In this document: piece after piece, positions 34,031 to 45,650 of the stretch
Numbering within the stretch: the stretch's first letter is position 1
Layout of the letters: each line of letters begins with the position of its first letter
Source of the DNA: Callorhinus ursinus
Lineage: Eukaryota; Chordata; Mammalia; Carnivora; Otariidae
Direction: 5' to 3'
DNA: 64,000 nucleotides
Assembly: GCF_003265705.1 (NCBI RefSeq)
Contig: NW_020312867.1
Coordinates: 6,363,730 to 6,427,729, forward strand
Made by a program: the position numbers and the translations under genes
Notes under the pieces: generated by a model
The model's input: the letters and a program-made list of their open reading frames with translations, nothing else
Told to the model about the DNA's origin: nothing
Database searches by the model: none

Positions 34031-37000
34031 CCAGCCTGGGGCCCCCAGCCTACCAGGTGGGGGTTGTGGGGAGAGGTGTGTGGGGCTCTCACAGCTCCTC
34101 TGGGGAGAACCATCTGTGTGACAGGACTAGGGGTGCTGTCCTGCCCCCTGCTTCTGGGCTGTAGGTTGTTCTGGGGGAAAGACCCATGGATGGCCCCAGC
34201 CCCAGTGGCTGTTTAGTCCTTACATAGTAAATTACCCCTTCATTGGAAAACCATTAGGGCCTAAATGTGTCTTTAAATAATATCAAGCTCCTGTCTAATC
34301 CCAGTTCAAGCTGGGCTTGTTTTATAGAGTAGGTTTTAAGATAGCACCTCCTCCCACACCCACTGTACCATGGCTGGGTGATGAGACCCCATTCAGCACC
34401 TGCCTGCAGAACAGCAGGAGCAGAGTACCCCCAGAGCTTTCCTTCCAGCTAGGGAGGTGGGTTTGGGGGAACTTCTGTGGCCTCAGCCACCCTGGGCCCC
34501 TGTGGAGCCTGGCCACCCCAACTTGCTCAAGAACTTTTTTGTCTTGTCTGGGTCCTTTTCTTGGAAGGAAACTCCTGCAGGGGATTAGCTCAGAGTGGTT
34601 CCTCTCCAGCCCTCCTTTTGGCTGGAAGAACCCCGTCTGCTGCCGCTCATCTCTCCAGCCACCTTCTTAAAGAGACCCCTGTTAATGCCAGGGCCTAGGG
34701 TGTCAGTGAGGCCCTCGTGGTGAGGAGTGCTGGGAAAACAGCCAGTTGCCTTTGCCTAGGAAACAAAAGCCCGTTTTACACTCCATACACTAGTAGGAAG
34801 GTGTTGAAAATGCCCACTCCCAGCATTCAGGCGTTCACGACAGCAAGGACAACAGAGCATCCCCATATATGTGTGTGTTTCTGACAGACCCTATGTGTGT
34901 GAGAGAGCGCACCTAAAAGGTGGTAGGTGATTGGCTGTCTCAGCCCTCCCCACTTCACATTTCCCAGAAGGGCCTGTATGACTTATGACTAGTGAGCATA
35001 GGAGGTATGTTAGCAGGAAGGAGTGGAATTGTGCAGGGAGTGTCCCTGGGAGGCTGGCCTCCCCTGGTGGCCAGGTGGGCTTGGAGTGTAGCAAGAAGCG
35101 GCTGCCTCGGGACCCCACAGCTCCCAGGAGCTATGGCTCAGACCACTCTAAGATTTCATTTCTGCAATCCCTTCACTACAGGGATTTGAACCTTTGTTGC
35201 TTTAAATCCTGGGGGTTTTTCGTCTTCCATTAATAAGCCATCTGATGAACTGAAGTGGTTAAGTTGGGGTCAAATGCGGTTCAGTACCTTCTTGGCATGC
35301 TCAGAAGGCTGTGTGTATAATGCTCGCTGACATGGAGACAAGGGGAAGAATTGCCTCGTACTGAAGAATTTCCAGGGTCTGGAAGGAGCCTGCAGGTGTT
35401 CCAGAAGGAGGTGCTCACTTTCTGCATCTTGGTGCCTGCCTACTTGGGGTAGAACTAGTGCCGGGGCAACTGTCCGAGCCTGGTCTTTCTGGCAAGAGCT
35501 TCGGCCTCTCATCAAACAGACTGCAGGGGTGAGACAGAGGGGTCTGTCTCCTGCCTGGCCCAGAAACACCTCCGGCACATCCCTGTCCTCCCCCCACCCC
35601 CTTCCCTGAAACACACACCCAGGGCTCCTGGTCGGGGCTTATGGCTTACAATTGCACTAAATTCTCAGCAAATCCTCCTCCCTTTTTTTTTTTTTTTTTC
35701 CTTTCCCCTCAAAGCAAGTGGTAGAGATAGAGTTACAGCCCAGAGGAAAGGCCTGGAAAATGTTGTGTGAGGCACGCCCCAGGATCCCTGTCCTGGAGGA
35801 TGCAAATGGCTCAACTTCAGAGGCACCAGGAACCTAGTTCCCAAGAAACTGACCCCAGTTGTAAAATAATCAGGTTACTGATAGCACCTGTTCCTAGTTA
35901 CCCGCCATGGATACAGGCTTGTTTCCACCATTTCCCCTCTGCTCTCCCACTTTCTCCTCCTCCTAGGCTGGGCAGCGGTTGGTGCTAGTTTGCCTGCAGA
36001 GGAGGAAGGGCCACAGAACCTGGGTGGAGAGAAACTGAACCTGCCCATGAATTTTGGACTGCAGATAAGAGCAGGGAGGGTTTGGTCGGTCCCTCTCCTT
36101 CTGCCCAGAGTCGGGGCTCCCAGACTGGGGTGTGTCCCAGCGGCTGGCTGGGTGCTGCCCGCCTGCTCCCCACACGTTCTTGAGTTCCCTCTTCAGGAAG
36201 GCCGTTGTCGCTGTCACCTTGAGGCCCACAGTGGCTCAGGCCCTTTGGTGCCGAATGATGGACTTTTACCAACAGGTGGCAAGGCCGTAGGCTTCAAGGT
36301 GTCTGAGGGCAGAGGTAAGAGGAGCGACTGTCTGGTCACTCACGGGGAGCCTGGGGAGAGGGGGCCCAGAAGTACTGGATTGGATCTACTCTTTTATTTT
36401 CTAATGAAAACGTCACTGAAGTTTGTTTACAGAAAGAGAAATTAGTAGACCAAATTCCCTTGAGCGTCCAGGAGAGAAAAGCAAGAGGTGCCTGACTCGC
36501 GACCTGTGGCTGAGCAGGGAGAGTACCCTAGGTCAGTGCAGGGGCCTGAGACCCTGCCACCGCTCCCAAACCTGCGCCCAGCTGCCTCCCGCACCCACCC
36601 CAGCCCCCCACCCGAGCGCACAGCCCGCTCCAGCCGCTGATGGGCTTGCGACTGTGTGTGCTGGTAATTGCCTGTGTAATTAGCCCGCTCCCCGGGCCTT
36701 GGCCCTGTGTGAGTGGGTGAAGTTTCAGTCTGCCCTCTGCAGCTGGGGGCTGTGCTGTTGCAGGCAGGTCGCAGAGGGGCTCTGGGCACGCCTCTCTCCC
36801 AAGACAGCCCTGACAGTAAAAGTTGTGGCAGCTGTGTAAGTCCGACCGGGACTTACTCGTTTTCTGCTTTTAAGTCAGGTTGACCACACTTGATTTCTCA
36901 TAAAAAATGGCTGTAGCAGTAGTGTCCAAATGTGAAATAGAACCTCTGCCTTCCGAGCCAGGATTCATGGAGCAGGACCCCGGGGGCCGGGAGAAGACTC

Positions 37001-37074
37001 TATGGGGCAAGCTCACGGGTCCGCAGCCCCTGTCTCTCGGCACTTACGGGCAGGTCCGAATTTCTCACTGGTGT

Positions 37075-37175
37075 CTCTCCTTAGATAACAAGGTCCTAGA
37101 GGAAAGGAGGCTTAGTCATCTCTGTCCCCAGCACAACACGAGCCCATAGTAGATGCTCAGTAAATGTGTGTCGCC
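37075..37175 (+). mobile_element. L2 3' end remnant
   Basis: CATCTCTGTCCCCAGCACA, then CATAGTAGATGCTCAGTAAA, the usual L2 terminal phrase. Confidence 0.65.
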
Positions 37176-37711
37176 TCGTTGAAGAGAGCTCATGTGGGAG
37201 TGTGTGTAAATACAGCTTCGTCTCCCTTGCGTTTCCTTTGGGTCTCATCCTGAGACACTTTGTCGTTAAGGAGTCTGGTTCTCTCAGTGGAAGGGAGGAG
37301 GTGTGGTGGCATTGCCAAGTGGGCTCTGGCCTCAGGCTGCCTGCAGCTCACTGGACTAGCTGTGGTGGCTTGGGCGGCCGGGGCAGGTCTCCGAGGGGCA
37401 GGTACCAGGTCCTGAGATAGGCCTGACGTGGGTGGCTGCCTTTTTGGGTTTTTTGCTGTTGTTGTTGCTGTGGTTTTTTATATGAAGTGGTTGTGAGGAA
37501 ATCTAAGACCCTTGCCCCAGAGGCCCTTGTGGGTGGGCACTGGGTGTTCTCCATTATCGGGTGATTGGGAAGTCAATGTGAAATGTAGCTCACCTCTTCC
37601 TAATTGGACTTGTCGGGGCGGGGGACGGTTAAGCAATCGGAGTCAGAGAAACCCTAGGCTCTGCGGGGGCTGGCTGGTGGGGCAGCAGGGAGACCCCTGC
37701 TCGCTTCCCCG

Positions 37712-37728
37712 CCCCCCCCCCCCCCCCC
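37712..37728. repeat. 17-base poly-C run
   Basis: Uninterrupted C run in GC-rich intron. Confidence 0.95.
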
Positions 37729-38184
37729 GGGCCACAGGATCCAGGGCTCATCTGGTTTCCGTCCAGCTGTGTGCAGTGGGACCGAGTCCTTACTTGTCAA
37801 ATTCTGGCCACATCCGCATTCAACACCAGCATCATGCCAGGCACTTCAGCCAGTTCACTGCGTCTCGCAGGCCTTGTGGGGGTCCAGGAAACCGCCGGCC
37901 TCGTCCCCACCCTCAGAAGGACTTGCGATTCTCTGGGGAAAGACTGGGCAAAGCCCCACCGCGTGCTGACGTGCCGCAGCTGAGGGGGGTGTGCCTAAGT
38001 GCAGGGGCCGTGGGTGCCGACGGACAGGCGTGGGTGTAAGAACGAAATGGAGACCGAGCCGGAGCCGGTGGGTGAGACAGGTGTGTGCTCAGAACTTGGG
38101 TTGTGGAGTGCCACAGTAGGGTGGGTACTCCAGGTGAGGGGGACAGCGGGAGCAGAGACTCGCCGGCAGGAAGGAGGGTGTGTC

Positions 38185-38375
38185 TGGGCCTTCAGGATCC
38201 AACACCTCTGGCTCCGCCACTTGTAAGCTCGTGACCTTGGGCAAGTGCCTTAACCCCTCGGAGCCTCAGTTTCTCGTCCGACAATGGGGCTGATAACTAC
38301 ATCTACCTGGTGGGCCTGCGGGGAGGATGAAATGAGCGGGCCAAGGGGAGCACTTGGCACCTGGTGCACTTTGGC
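38185..38375 (+). mobile_element. MIR, well preserved
   Basis: CTCCGCCACTTGTAAGCTCG, TGACCTTGGGCAAGTGCCTT, AGCCTCAGTTTCTCGTCCGA, GGAGGATGAAATGAGCGGG and GCACTTGGCACCTGG match the sense MIR core closely. Confidence 0.9.
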
Positions 38376-38829
38376 GTCTGTGAATGTTTTCAACTTGGTG
38401 GAGTGAGGGCAGAGTGTGGGCACCCTGAGCGCTGCACCCAGCGGTTCTGCCTTTTCCCTGCTCCGCCGTGAGGACGCTGTGTGTTCAGTGGAACAGTCCG
38501 CAAGCCTTTCTCTGGGCTGCAGACAGCCCTGCCCGGGGTGATGGGCCGGGGACACCCCTGTGTGGCTCCGCTGCCCCCAGACTAGCCCCCTGACCACAGT
38601 GGCCTCCTGGATGCTCCTCAGACACCCCCCCACACCCCGCACGTGGTGGTGCCCGGAAGGCTCCCTGCATAGACCCCCCACATGGCAACTTTCCTCACTT
38701 CCCGTGGACTTCTGCTCAGGTGTTTCCTAACCAGCGAGGCCCTCCCCGGCCACCTGACAGCTCAGCCCTGCAGGCCCCTCTCCCACCTCTGGAGCCCTCC
38801 TCACCACGGTGGTGATGTGTTTATCTGCT

Positions 38830-38985
38830 GATTGTCCCTCCCCTGCCCTGCTGGACGGTGAGTGCCAAGAGGGCCAGGACTCTGTCTTATCCACCACACA
38901 ATTTGCCAGCACCTAGAAAGGTGCTTGGCTCATAGTAGGTGTTCAGTAAATACTTGCTAACTGAATACATGAAGCGCTTTGAGTA
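38830..38985 (+). mobile_element. L2 3' end remnant
   Basis: GAGTGCCAAGAGGGCCAGGA, TCTTATCCACCACACAA, GCTTGGCTCATAGTAGGTGT, TCAGTAAATACTTGCTAACT in order. Confidence 0.85.
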
Positions 38986-40820
38986 GGTGGTGCTTCCGGA
39001 TGCTAATAGATTCAGTCTTTTAAATCTCGAGTGTTTCAACAACACCCCAGAGCCAGGAGAGGGCCTTCCTACCTCAGTTCAGGCCCTGAGCACAGCATGC
39101 CCTGGGCAGCCAGGAAGGAGCAAGGCGCCCAAGCAAGTATGCCCCAGTTCCTGGCTTCCGGAGCCTGGATGGGCTCTATGCTTCCAAGGGTCCTCTCTCC
39201 TGCCAGTCTCCCCTCTCCCTCTTAGGTTCCATCCTGGGGGCACAGGGGACAGTTTTGTTGTCCCTTTGTGCAGAGAGAGCCTCTTGAACATGCGTGTCCC
39301 CCCGGGGGTGAGAACATAGTCTGGGGGAATGTGAGTGAGCATGTTTTCGTCCGAGGAAGACGGGGCGGATGTGCTTGTGCATACGGAGCAGGGCAGCCTC
39401 TGCGAGGGAGGCAGAGTGTGGGGGTGGGAGAGGGCGCAGGAGGACACATGGTCTCTGTCCCCTGAGGCTCCGGGTATGCCTCGTGGGGACCCCCGAGCTG
39501 GGCAGAGCTGGCCCTGTGGCCCACCTCGCGCGCTCCAGATCCAGCCGCAGAGGGTGCACACTCGCTGCACAGAAGCAGTAAATTCCAGGAAACTCCCTGC
39601 CAGCCCAGCGGGGTGGGGGAGGGGTGGAGGATAATCCACACTGGTTCCCTAGCACTTGGAGAACAGATGTGTCTGCCTCAGGGACAGCCTCTGAAGAAAA
39701 GTTCCAACCAAAGTGTGTTTGCTCATTATAAAAGAGTTGTCTGTGAGGGGGCCCTGGAGGGGAGGCTTTTTTTTTGGGGGGGGGGCTCTGCCAGAGGTCC
39801 TTACTGGGGGCCCCACAGATACCATTGTATCTTGCTAGAGGGGAGAGGGGAGGGGGCGAAGCCAGCTCGGGTGTGGGAGCTGCTGGGTCATCTTTCTTGC
39901 ATTTTACAGCCAGCTCCCAAACACAGTTGCTTGCAGCTCCTGAAAGAGGCCGGGCCAAGTAGGAGGTGGGGTCCCTTCCCACTGGAGGGCTGGATTGAAG
40001 GGGCCCCGCCCTGGGGGTTCCCAGATGACTGGCCAGGGGCTCACTGAAGCCAGCCAGGGGAGAGGAGGCAGGCGTGGTCCTCTCCAGCAGGCCCTCCGGC
40101 TGTTTGGAAGGCCCTGGCGGCCCCCCAAGTCCTTGAGCCAAACCCCCTTTTGCGGTCTGATTCGAACCCTCCTCGCCTGCCCCACCCCCTTCCTTCTCTG
40201 CACTTCTGGGCCTGGCCTTTTCAGCCCTGGAAGCTGCCCAAGAGCATATCTTTGAAGCCCAGCAAAGGTTAGGAAGGAGGAAGACAGAAATGTCCTCTGG
40301 GTTGGGGGAGTGGGAGAAAGGAATTCCATGCATGCTCCACAGGAGCTGGAGTTGGGGCGGCAGGCCTAGTGGGGGCGATGGCTTGGCCTTGCAGCTCACA
40401 GGCAGGTCCTGCTACCCCCTTCTGGCCGCCAGGCCCTGTGCACAGTAAGCCCTCTTCTCTGGGCTGTGGGCAGGGAGAGGGGAGCTGTGGCCCTTGTTTA
40501 CAGCGCTTGTCTCAACCTTGGCTCACAAGGGTACGAGCCAGGCCCTGCTAGCTGCCCTTACAGGATGCAAGACCTCATAATTGTCTTCAATTACAGACCT
40601 CGCCGGCCCTCAGCCCTGGCTTCCGACAGGAACCAGAGCCCGAACCACTTCCATGGGGGGCAAGGGGAGCAACCCAGCCCCTACTGCAAGGTTTGGGGGC
40701 TCCAGGTGGCCTTTGGGCACTCCCAAATGCCCACAGGACCCAGGGTTCACCGAAACTGCTGCTTCGGGGCTGTGGAGAGCCTGTGCCTGTTGAACATCCA
40801 CCTTCTTTGTCCCCGATCAG

Positions 40821-40962
40821 GATGAAACTTCTGTGAGCAGTGAAGATTTTGATATGAACGACTCCACATGGATGTCAGCTGACCCACACCTGGCCTCCAG
40901 CCTGAGTCCCAGCCAGGACGAGAGGATGCGGAGCCCTCAGAACCTCCACAGCCAAGAGGACG
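40821..40962 (+). CDS. NOL4L: NOL4L coding exon carrying the probable short-isoform start
   Basis: This 142-nt exon follows acceptor CCCCGATCAG (ends 40820) and ends before GTGAGT at 40963. It is read in frame 0 from its first base: [11 protein letters not shown], then [17 protein letters not shown], ending LHSQED plus one base of a split codon. In the long isoform it is internal. In transcripts starting at the CpG island (donor 32628), the first in-frame ATG is at 40854; its context has G at -3 and A at +4, so it is moderate. That start gives 363 whole codons in this window, and adding the final exon as I remember it gives 436 residues, the remembered length of the short human isoform. The segment is rich in Ser, Asp and Glu and contains SP pairs, typical of a disordered, phosphorylatable region. 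A four-codon uORF in another frame lies just upstream of this ATG. Confidence 0.95.
40822..40836 (+). promoter_or_regulatory. Four-codon uORF ahead of the short-isoform start
   Basis: ATG AAA CTT CTG TGA (MKLL) is read in the +1 frame relative to the coding frame. It has A at -3 if the upstream exon ends in CAG, as the exon at 32628 does. Its stop lies 17 nt before the ATG at 40854. It could matter only in transcripts that begin at the internal promoter, because in long transcripts these bases are ordinary codons. The function is inferred from position, not shown. Confidence 0.4.
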
Positions 40963-43399
40963 GTGAGTGTCCCTTGGCGGCTCGCGGGGGAGGGGCCGCG
41001 CCCACTACCAGAGGGGCCGTGGGATCTGGGGCTGGGGCCTCTGGGGGTGGCCCAGGTCCAGGCTTCCAGCTGCCCCTGGTGTCCTGGGTGTCTCCGCCAG
41101 TGCCCCAACCCCTGGTGCCAGGGGGAACAAGTCCTCCGGGAGGGAGATGGATAGAGCCCTCGGGGGCCGGCAGCCCTACGGGGTGTCGTGTCTGCGCTGA
41201 TGCTCGTGGGGTGGTGGGGTATGGACGTCGACGTTACCACAGTTCAGGTCTGGGAAGGTCATTAGCCAGTGTGCCTGACCCAGAACAGTCCAGCTGCCCA
41301 GCCACGAAAGCAAGAGTTGGGCTTCTGTAGCTCGACATGCAGCTCAACATGAGGCTGTAGGACAGGGTCCCTGCCTGTCACCTGTGAGCCAGCAGGCAGT
41401 GCACTTGTCCACTGTGTGTCCCCAGCCTCTTAGGATGAGAAGTGGCTCGGCTGAGGAGCTTCCCACGCGCTGGCTCCCCGCTGCCCTCCAGGACCAGCCA
41501 GGCAGCCTCCTCTGGCCTCCCTCAGAACAGACGCTTTCCCCTTGGGATGGGAGAGTTGGAGTCCCAAGTCAGATCCCAGGGGTCCACTCTGGAGTGCCTC
41601 TGTGGAGCCCCCAGGCGGCTGGGGCTCTGGGGGCACCAGCGCCTGTGTCAGCTACACGCAGTTGTGGGCGTGGGGTGGCACCCGTGGTCATTGTCTCTGG
41701 TGGGGCTCTGTCTGGTTTCCAGGGAGGTGATTGGGGGTGGGGGATGAGCCCAGGGCTGAGCCTCAGAGATGTGGGGTGTAGAGCCTGCAATTAGGAGGGG
41801 TCAAAGTTCGGGGCCTGGAATGCGAGAGGGAAGTGCAGGGTTAAAAAGGGGTGTAATGTTAACTCTGCGAAACGGGTTAGCCTTAAAGAGTAAATAAGGG
41901 GTAGGAGACTTGCAGTTTGGGTCAAAGTTCGTCTCCATGGCAGAACCCGCGCCTGCTCGACTGCCCTCACGGGCCTGAATCCGGCTTTGTCTGAGAGGAG
42001 ACCTAGCCTGGAGGCAGCTGGGGAAGCTGGGCCAGGGGCTGGGGAGCCCAGGGGGTGGTTTTGCCAGGAGTGGGGTACAAGGCTGCTGGGAAAGAAAAGA
42101 CTTTTGTGCCCTGACACCTCGTGAGGTCAGCACGTTCCCCTCGTGCTGTGAGCCTCCCCACCAGAGCCTCCCAGACCAATACCACCTCCCAGTATTCCCA
42201 TGGGGTGGGGGCAGCCACATGCTGCTGGGGGCTCCAGGGCTGGGAAGTGCCCAGCAGCTGACCTCCCTTCTCATCTGAGCTGATCGAAGGCCACACCCAA
42301 AGGCCCCACCAAGGACCAAGCCAGCAGAGCTCAGCCAAGGGCATAGGGTTATACTTTCCCAAGAAGGATTCAGAACATTTTTTTTAAAAACCTGAGTAGT
42401 AGGACTGAGTGGGGGCCATATTCCTTTAACTCATTCTTGAAAAATTCTTCTGTTATTATTGCTCAGAACCACCCTTTGGGAGTCTGATCTCTGTTGGAGA
42501 CACTTCCCAGAGAGATTTGGCGCTTTGGGGGGTGGTGGGCGGGGGTCTCCAGGATCAGATAACAGAAAGGAGTGTTTCTGTGGGGGGTCACGGCTTCCTC
42601 AGCATCAGTTGCCCAGCTGCCTGGGGCTTGGTTGATCATGAAGATGAAGTGGAGAGAAGCAGAGATGGGGGGGGGGCGTTCAGCGCATCCTCTGGCTGGT
42701 CCTAGGGGAGCCTACCTGGGTGTGATCATGCACAGCCCCCTGCCCCTCCTGTCGCCTCGGGCCCTCCTGGTACAGGGGCTGAGGCGGGCTGGCCTGCTAA
42801 CAGTATGAGGGTGTTTATCAGGGCGGGCAGCCAGAGCTGGAGACAGGGACGATGGTGTTGACTGGGATACCATCAATTTAATTATTTAATCAGAGGCTGT
42901 GTCTGGTGGCTGTGGGCTGATGTGCTGGCCAGAGGTGGACCTAGACCCATTACAGGGGGTCACAGGCCTTGAGAAGGCCCAGCTGTCCACCCGGTCTGTG
43001 CTGCCCCTTCTGATTCTAGATCTGTTGGTGACCGCTGTGTTTCTCCAGAGCAGTGGGTTCCCGTAGGGTTTTGGCTGGGTCCAGACCTAGCCCCGAGTCC
43101 TCGTCCCGCCCTCCAGCCCCCACGGTGGCATGCAGCCAGCTCCCCTGTCTGGAGGTGCTCACGGTGTGGACACAGGCCGAGACCCTGCTCCCATCAGCTA
43201 GTCAATGGGAGACGGTCGGACTACAGGGTGTTCTCATGTCCCCCATTGTTGATGACAGGCTGGGGTGGGGACAGGCCAGGCAAGGGCTCGGGTTGACCCT
43301 GTACTCTGAACCCAACCAGCAGCCCTCCGTGGTGGCTTGCTGTGTGGTCTCTGGCTATCAGTCCTCCATGGAACTGGCAAATTGGAAAGATGAGGTCTG

Positions 43400-43530
43400 A
43401 AGCCCTCATTGTGAGTTCTGCAAGGCACAGACCATGTCAATCTTGCTCTCTGCTCTGTCCCCAGTGACTCCAGCTGCGTGCTTGGCACGTTTGAGGGGAC
43501 TGCTGAATATTTGTTGCCTGAATGAATAAA
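43400..43530 (+). mobile_element. L2 3' end remnant
   Basis: CTGCAAGGCACAGACCATGT, CTGTCCCCAGTGACTCC, GAATATTTGTTGCCTGAATG. Confidence 0.75.
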
Positions 43531-44714
43531 GAAACAAACATTTATCAAGACCTACCCCCGAGCGCACCATCCAGAGGGGATATAGGTCCACCCCTTGTTG
43601 GGGACAAGTTGGGCTCTTTGTTCTGGAGGACATCCCCAATCTGAGCACCTGGGTCTTTTGCCTTAGCCAGAAAGTGTGGGGACCCCCAAGGCTGTGCCGG
43701 GGAGCATCCCCCATGCTGGCCAGTCTTGCCGCCCAGAAGCATCTCAGGAAGCCAGGTAGTTTGCACATGATTCACACCTGTCGGTGGATGTGTTGGAGCC
43801 CTTCTCTTTCTCCGCCCTTCTTCGCCCCCCCTCTTCTTCCTCCTCCTCCCCCCCCCCCCCAAACCTTTCAAACTGTAACAAACGCAGATGAGGACTGGCA
43901 GGCAGGGGAGGTCCCAAGGCTGAGACCAGAAACGCATGCGCACACCCACTGTCCTCCCCGCCCCCCCCAGCCTGTCCCTGTGGCTCATGGAGCTGGAGCG
44001 GGCCTGTCCTGAGACGGGCACGGTGTGCTTCCCCCGCACACGGCCACCACGGCCGGCAGGCATTCACGGCACAGGCCTCTTGTCTGGGTGCTGTTCGGGG
44101 CTCCCTGGGATCTCAGCAAACACTGGGTTGGGGGGCACCACGCGCACAGTGCTCCCTCCCTGGGGGCTGTAGCCGCCACGGGTGAGCACGTGACTTTTGT
44201 CCTCGCCTCACAAGACGTGGAGATGAAGAGAATTGGGGTGATCGGACCAAACTCGGGAGGTGGTGCTGAGCCTGCCGCCTTCTCTCCGCCTTGGCCAGTG
44301 TCAGCCTTGTGTGAAGCTCCCCAGAGCCGGGCAGGGGAGCCTGGGAGCCTGGGAGCCGAGAAGAGTCCCCCTTGACACTCGGGGCACTGGTTTCTTGGGG
44401 CCAGAGTGATCTAGGCTGTTCCTGCTGCTGCCTCTTGCCCATGTGTGGCCGAGTCTTTTCCAAACCCGCTGCTCAGCCCTATCTGAGGCTTTGGGCTTTG
44501 AGTCCAAACAGAGCTCTGTGCACTTCGTAGGTGCCTAGAAAAACCCTTGGCCCAGGGGCTGCCTTCTGGGGGGAGAGAGAAGATACCTGGGAGAAGCCAA
44601 CTGTTGGGACTTTGTCCAGAGACACTGTAGTCTAGTGTTGATTTGGGACCAAATAGTATGTCCGTCTGTCGTTACACCCAGTCATTGGGATGATCTGTGT
44701 GATGTCCACCTCTC

Positions 44715-44815
44715 CCCCAGATAGCATAGCACCCTGGAAGCTAGGACCCCAGCACCCGGCACAGTGCCTGGCACAGAGCAGGTGGGGGGGGGTGTCTGTT
44801 AAATGAATGAGTGAA
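44715..44815 (+). mobile_element. L2 3' end remnant
   Basis: CACCCGGCACAGTGCCTGGC, ACAGAGCAGGTG and TGTTAAATGAATGAGTGAAC. Confidence 0.65.
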
Positions 44816-45499
44816 CAGAAACACACCCGAGAGCGCACACACACAGGCCAGGTGAGCCGGCAGGCGTCCTGAACTTCGCCGACGGGGCTAGGCCGGGGTC
44901 TGGGGCTGCAGCTGGCGGAGCCAGGCGAGGGCCCACTCCTTGATTTCCCCTCGATGTGCTCCACTGGCCTCTTGTTCTGCCCCTTCCTGAACGGAAAATG
45001 TGAGGCCTGGCCTCCAGAAGGGATGCGAGGGGGTGGGGAGCGGACATTACTCACCTCCCCGGCAGACAGGAAGCCAGCACCAGCGGAGAGCGGAGGGTCC
45101 CGCTTCCCTCTTCCTGCACTGTCGTCTTCCTGCAGGGCCGTGGGGGTGGGGATGGCTGGGCCAGGGCCCGGTGGTGGCCTGGGGCCTTTCAGGGCCTCTG
45201 GTTTGTGCCTCTCAGATGAGACCACTCCTCCAGGCCTCTGGGGCCCCCCCTCCAACTTCCCCCCTTCCCTCCCTCCAGTGCGGGTGCTAGGGTTTGGAGG
45301 AGCCTCCCGTCCGGTGCCCATTACCAGGCGTTGAGGGGCCTTTGGTTCTTTCAGGGCTCTGAATCGGTTTTGTCATGCCAAGGCTGATAAGCCCTGTTCC
45401 TGCCTTTGGGGAGTCTGGTGGGAGAGGAAAGGGCGCAGGCACAGGGGATCCCTGTGGGCTCTAAGCTGCCTGAGGGCAGGCATGCCTCTGCAGAAACAT

Positions 45500-45650
45500 A
45501 TCTTCTGTTTCCCCTGTTTCACAAGTATTATATTTATTGTAGAAAATTTAGGAAAAAAATGGAGCAAAAAAATCAAAATGACTAGTATTTGAGGCATATT
45601 TTTCTCAGTCTTTTCTGTGCACATAATAAAAGTCTTGTTTTCTTAAAAAA
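45500..45650. repeat. Old dispersed repeat fragment, family uncertain
   Basis: ATATTTATTGTAGAAAATTT and GGCATATTTTTCTCAGTCTT recall a widespread ancient mammalian repeat. A related phrase order occurs at about 9470-9600. Confidence 0.4.

Larger units (their letters stand above)
5703..40820 (+). other. NOL4L: 35.1-kb intron of NOL4L containing the internal promoter
   Basis: Bounded by donor GTAAGC and acceptor CCCCGATCAG. 5703-9743 is mostly unique sequence with one old dispersed repeat (7350-7800). 9744-10143 is an assembly gap. 10250-28280 is packed with SINE and L1 copies, with less repetitive patches at 14880-15900 and 19380-24000. 28800-31100 shows no repeat I can name. The CpG island follows, and 33500-40820 is repeat-poor apart from one MIR, two short L2 pieces and simple repeats. 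No other protein-coding gene is supported. Confidence 0.88.

Noticed and set aside
39176..40399. 407-codon ORF on the minus strand
   Set aside because: It lies in GC-rich intron with low stop frequency, has no recognisable domain, coding signature or splice partner. I would reconsider only if transcripts or conservation of the frame were found.
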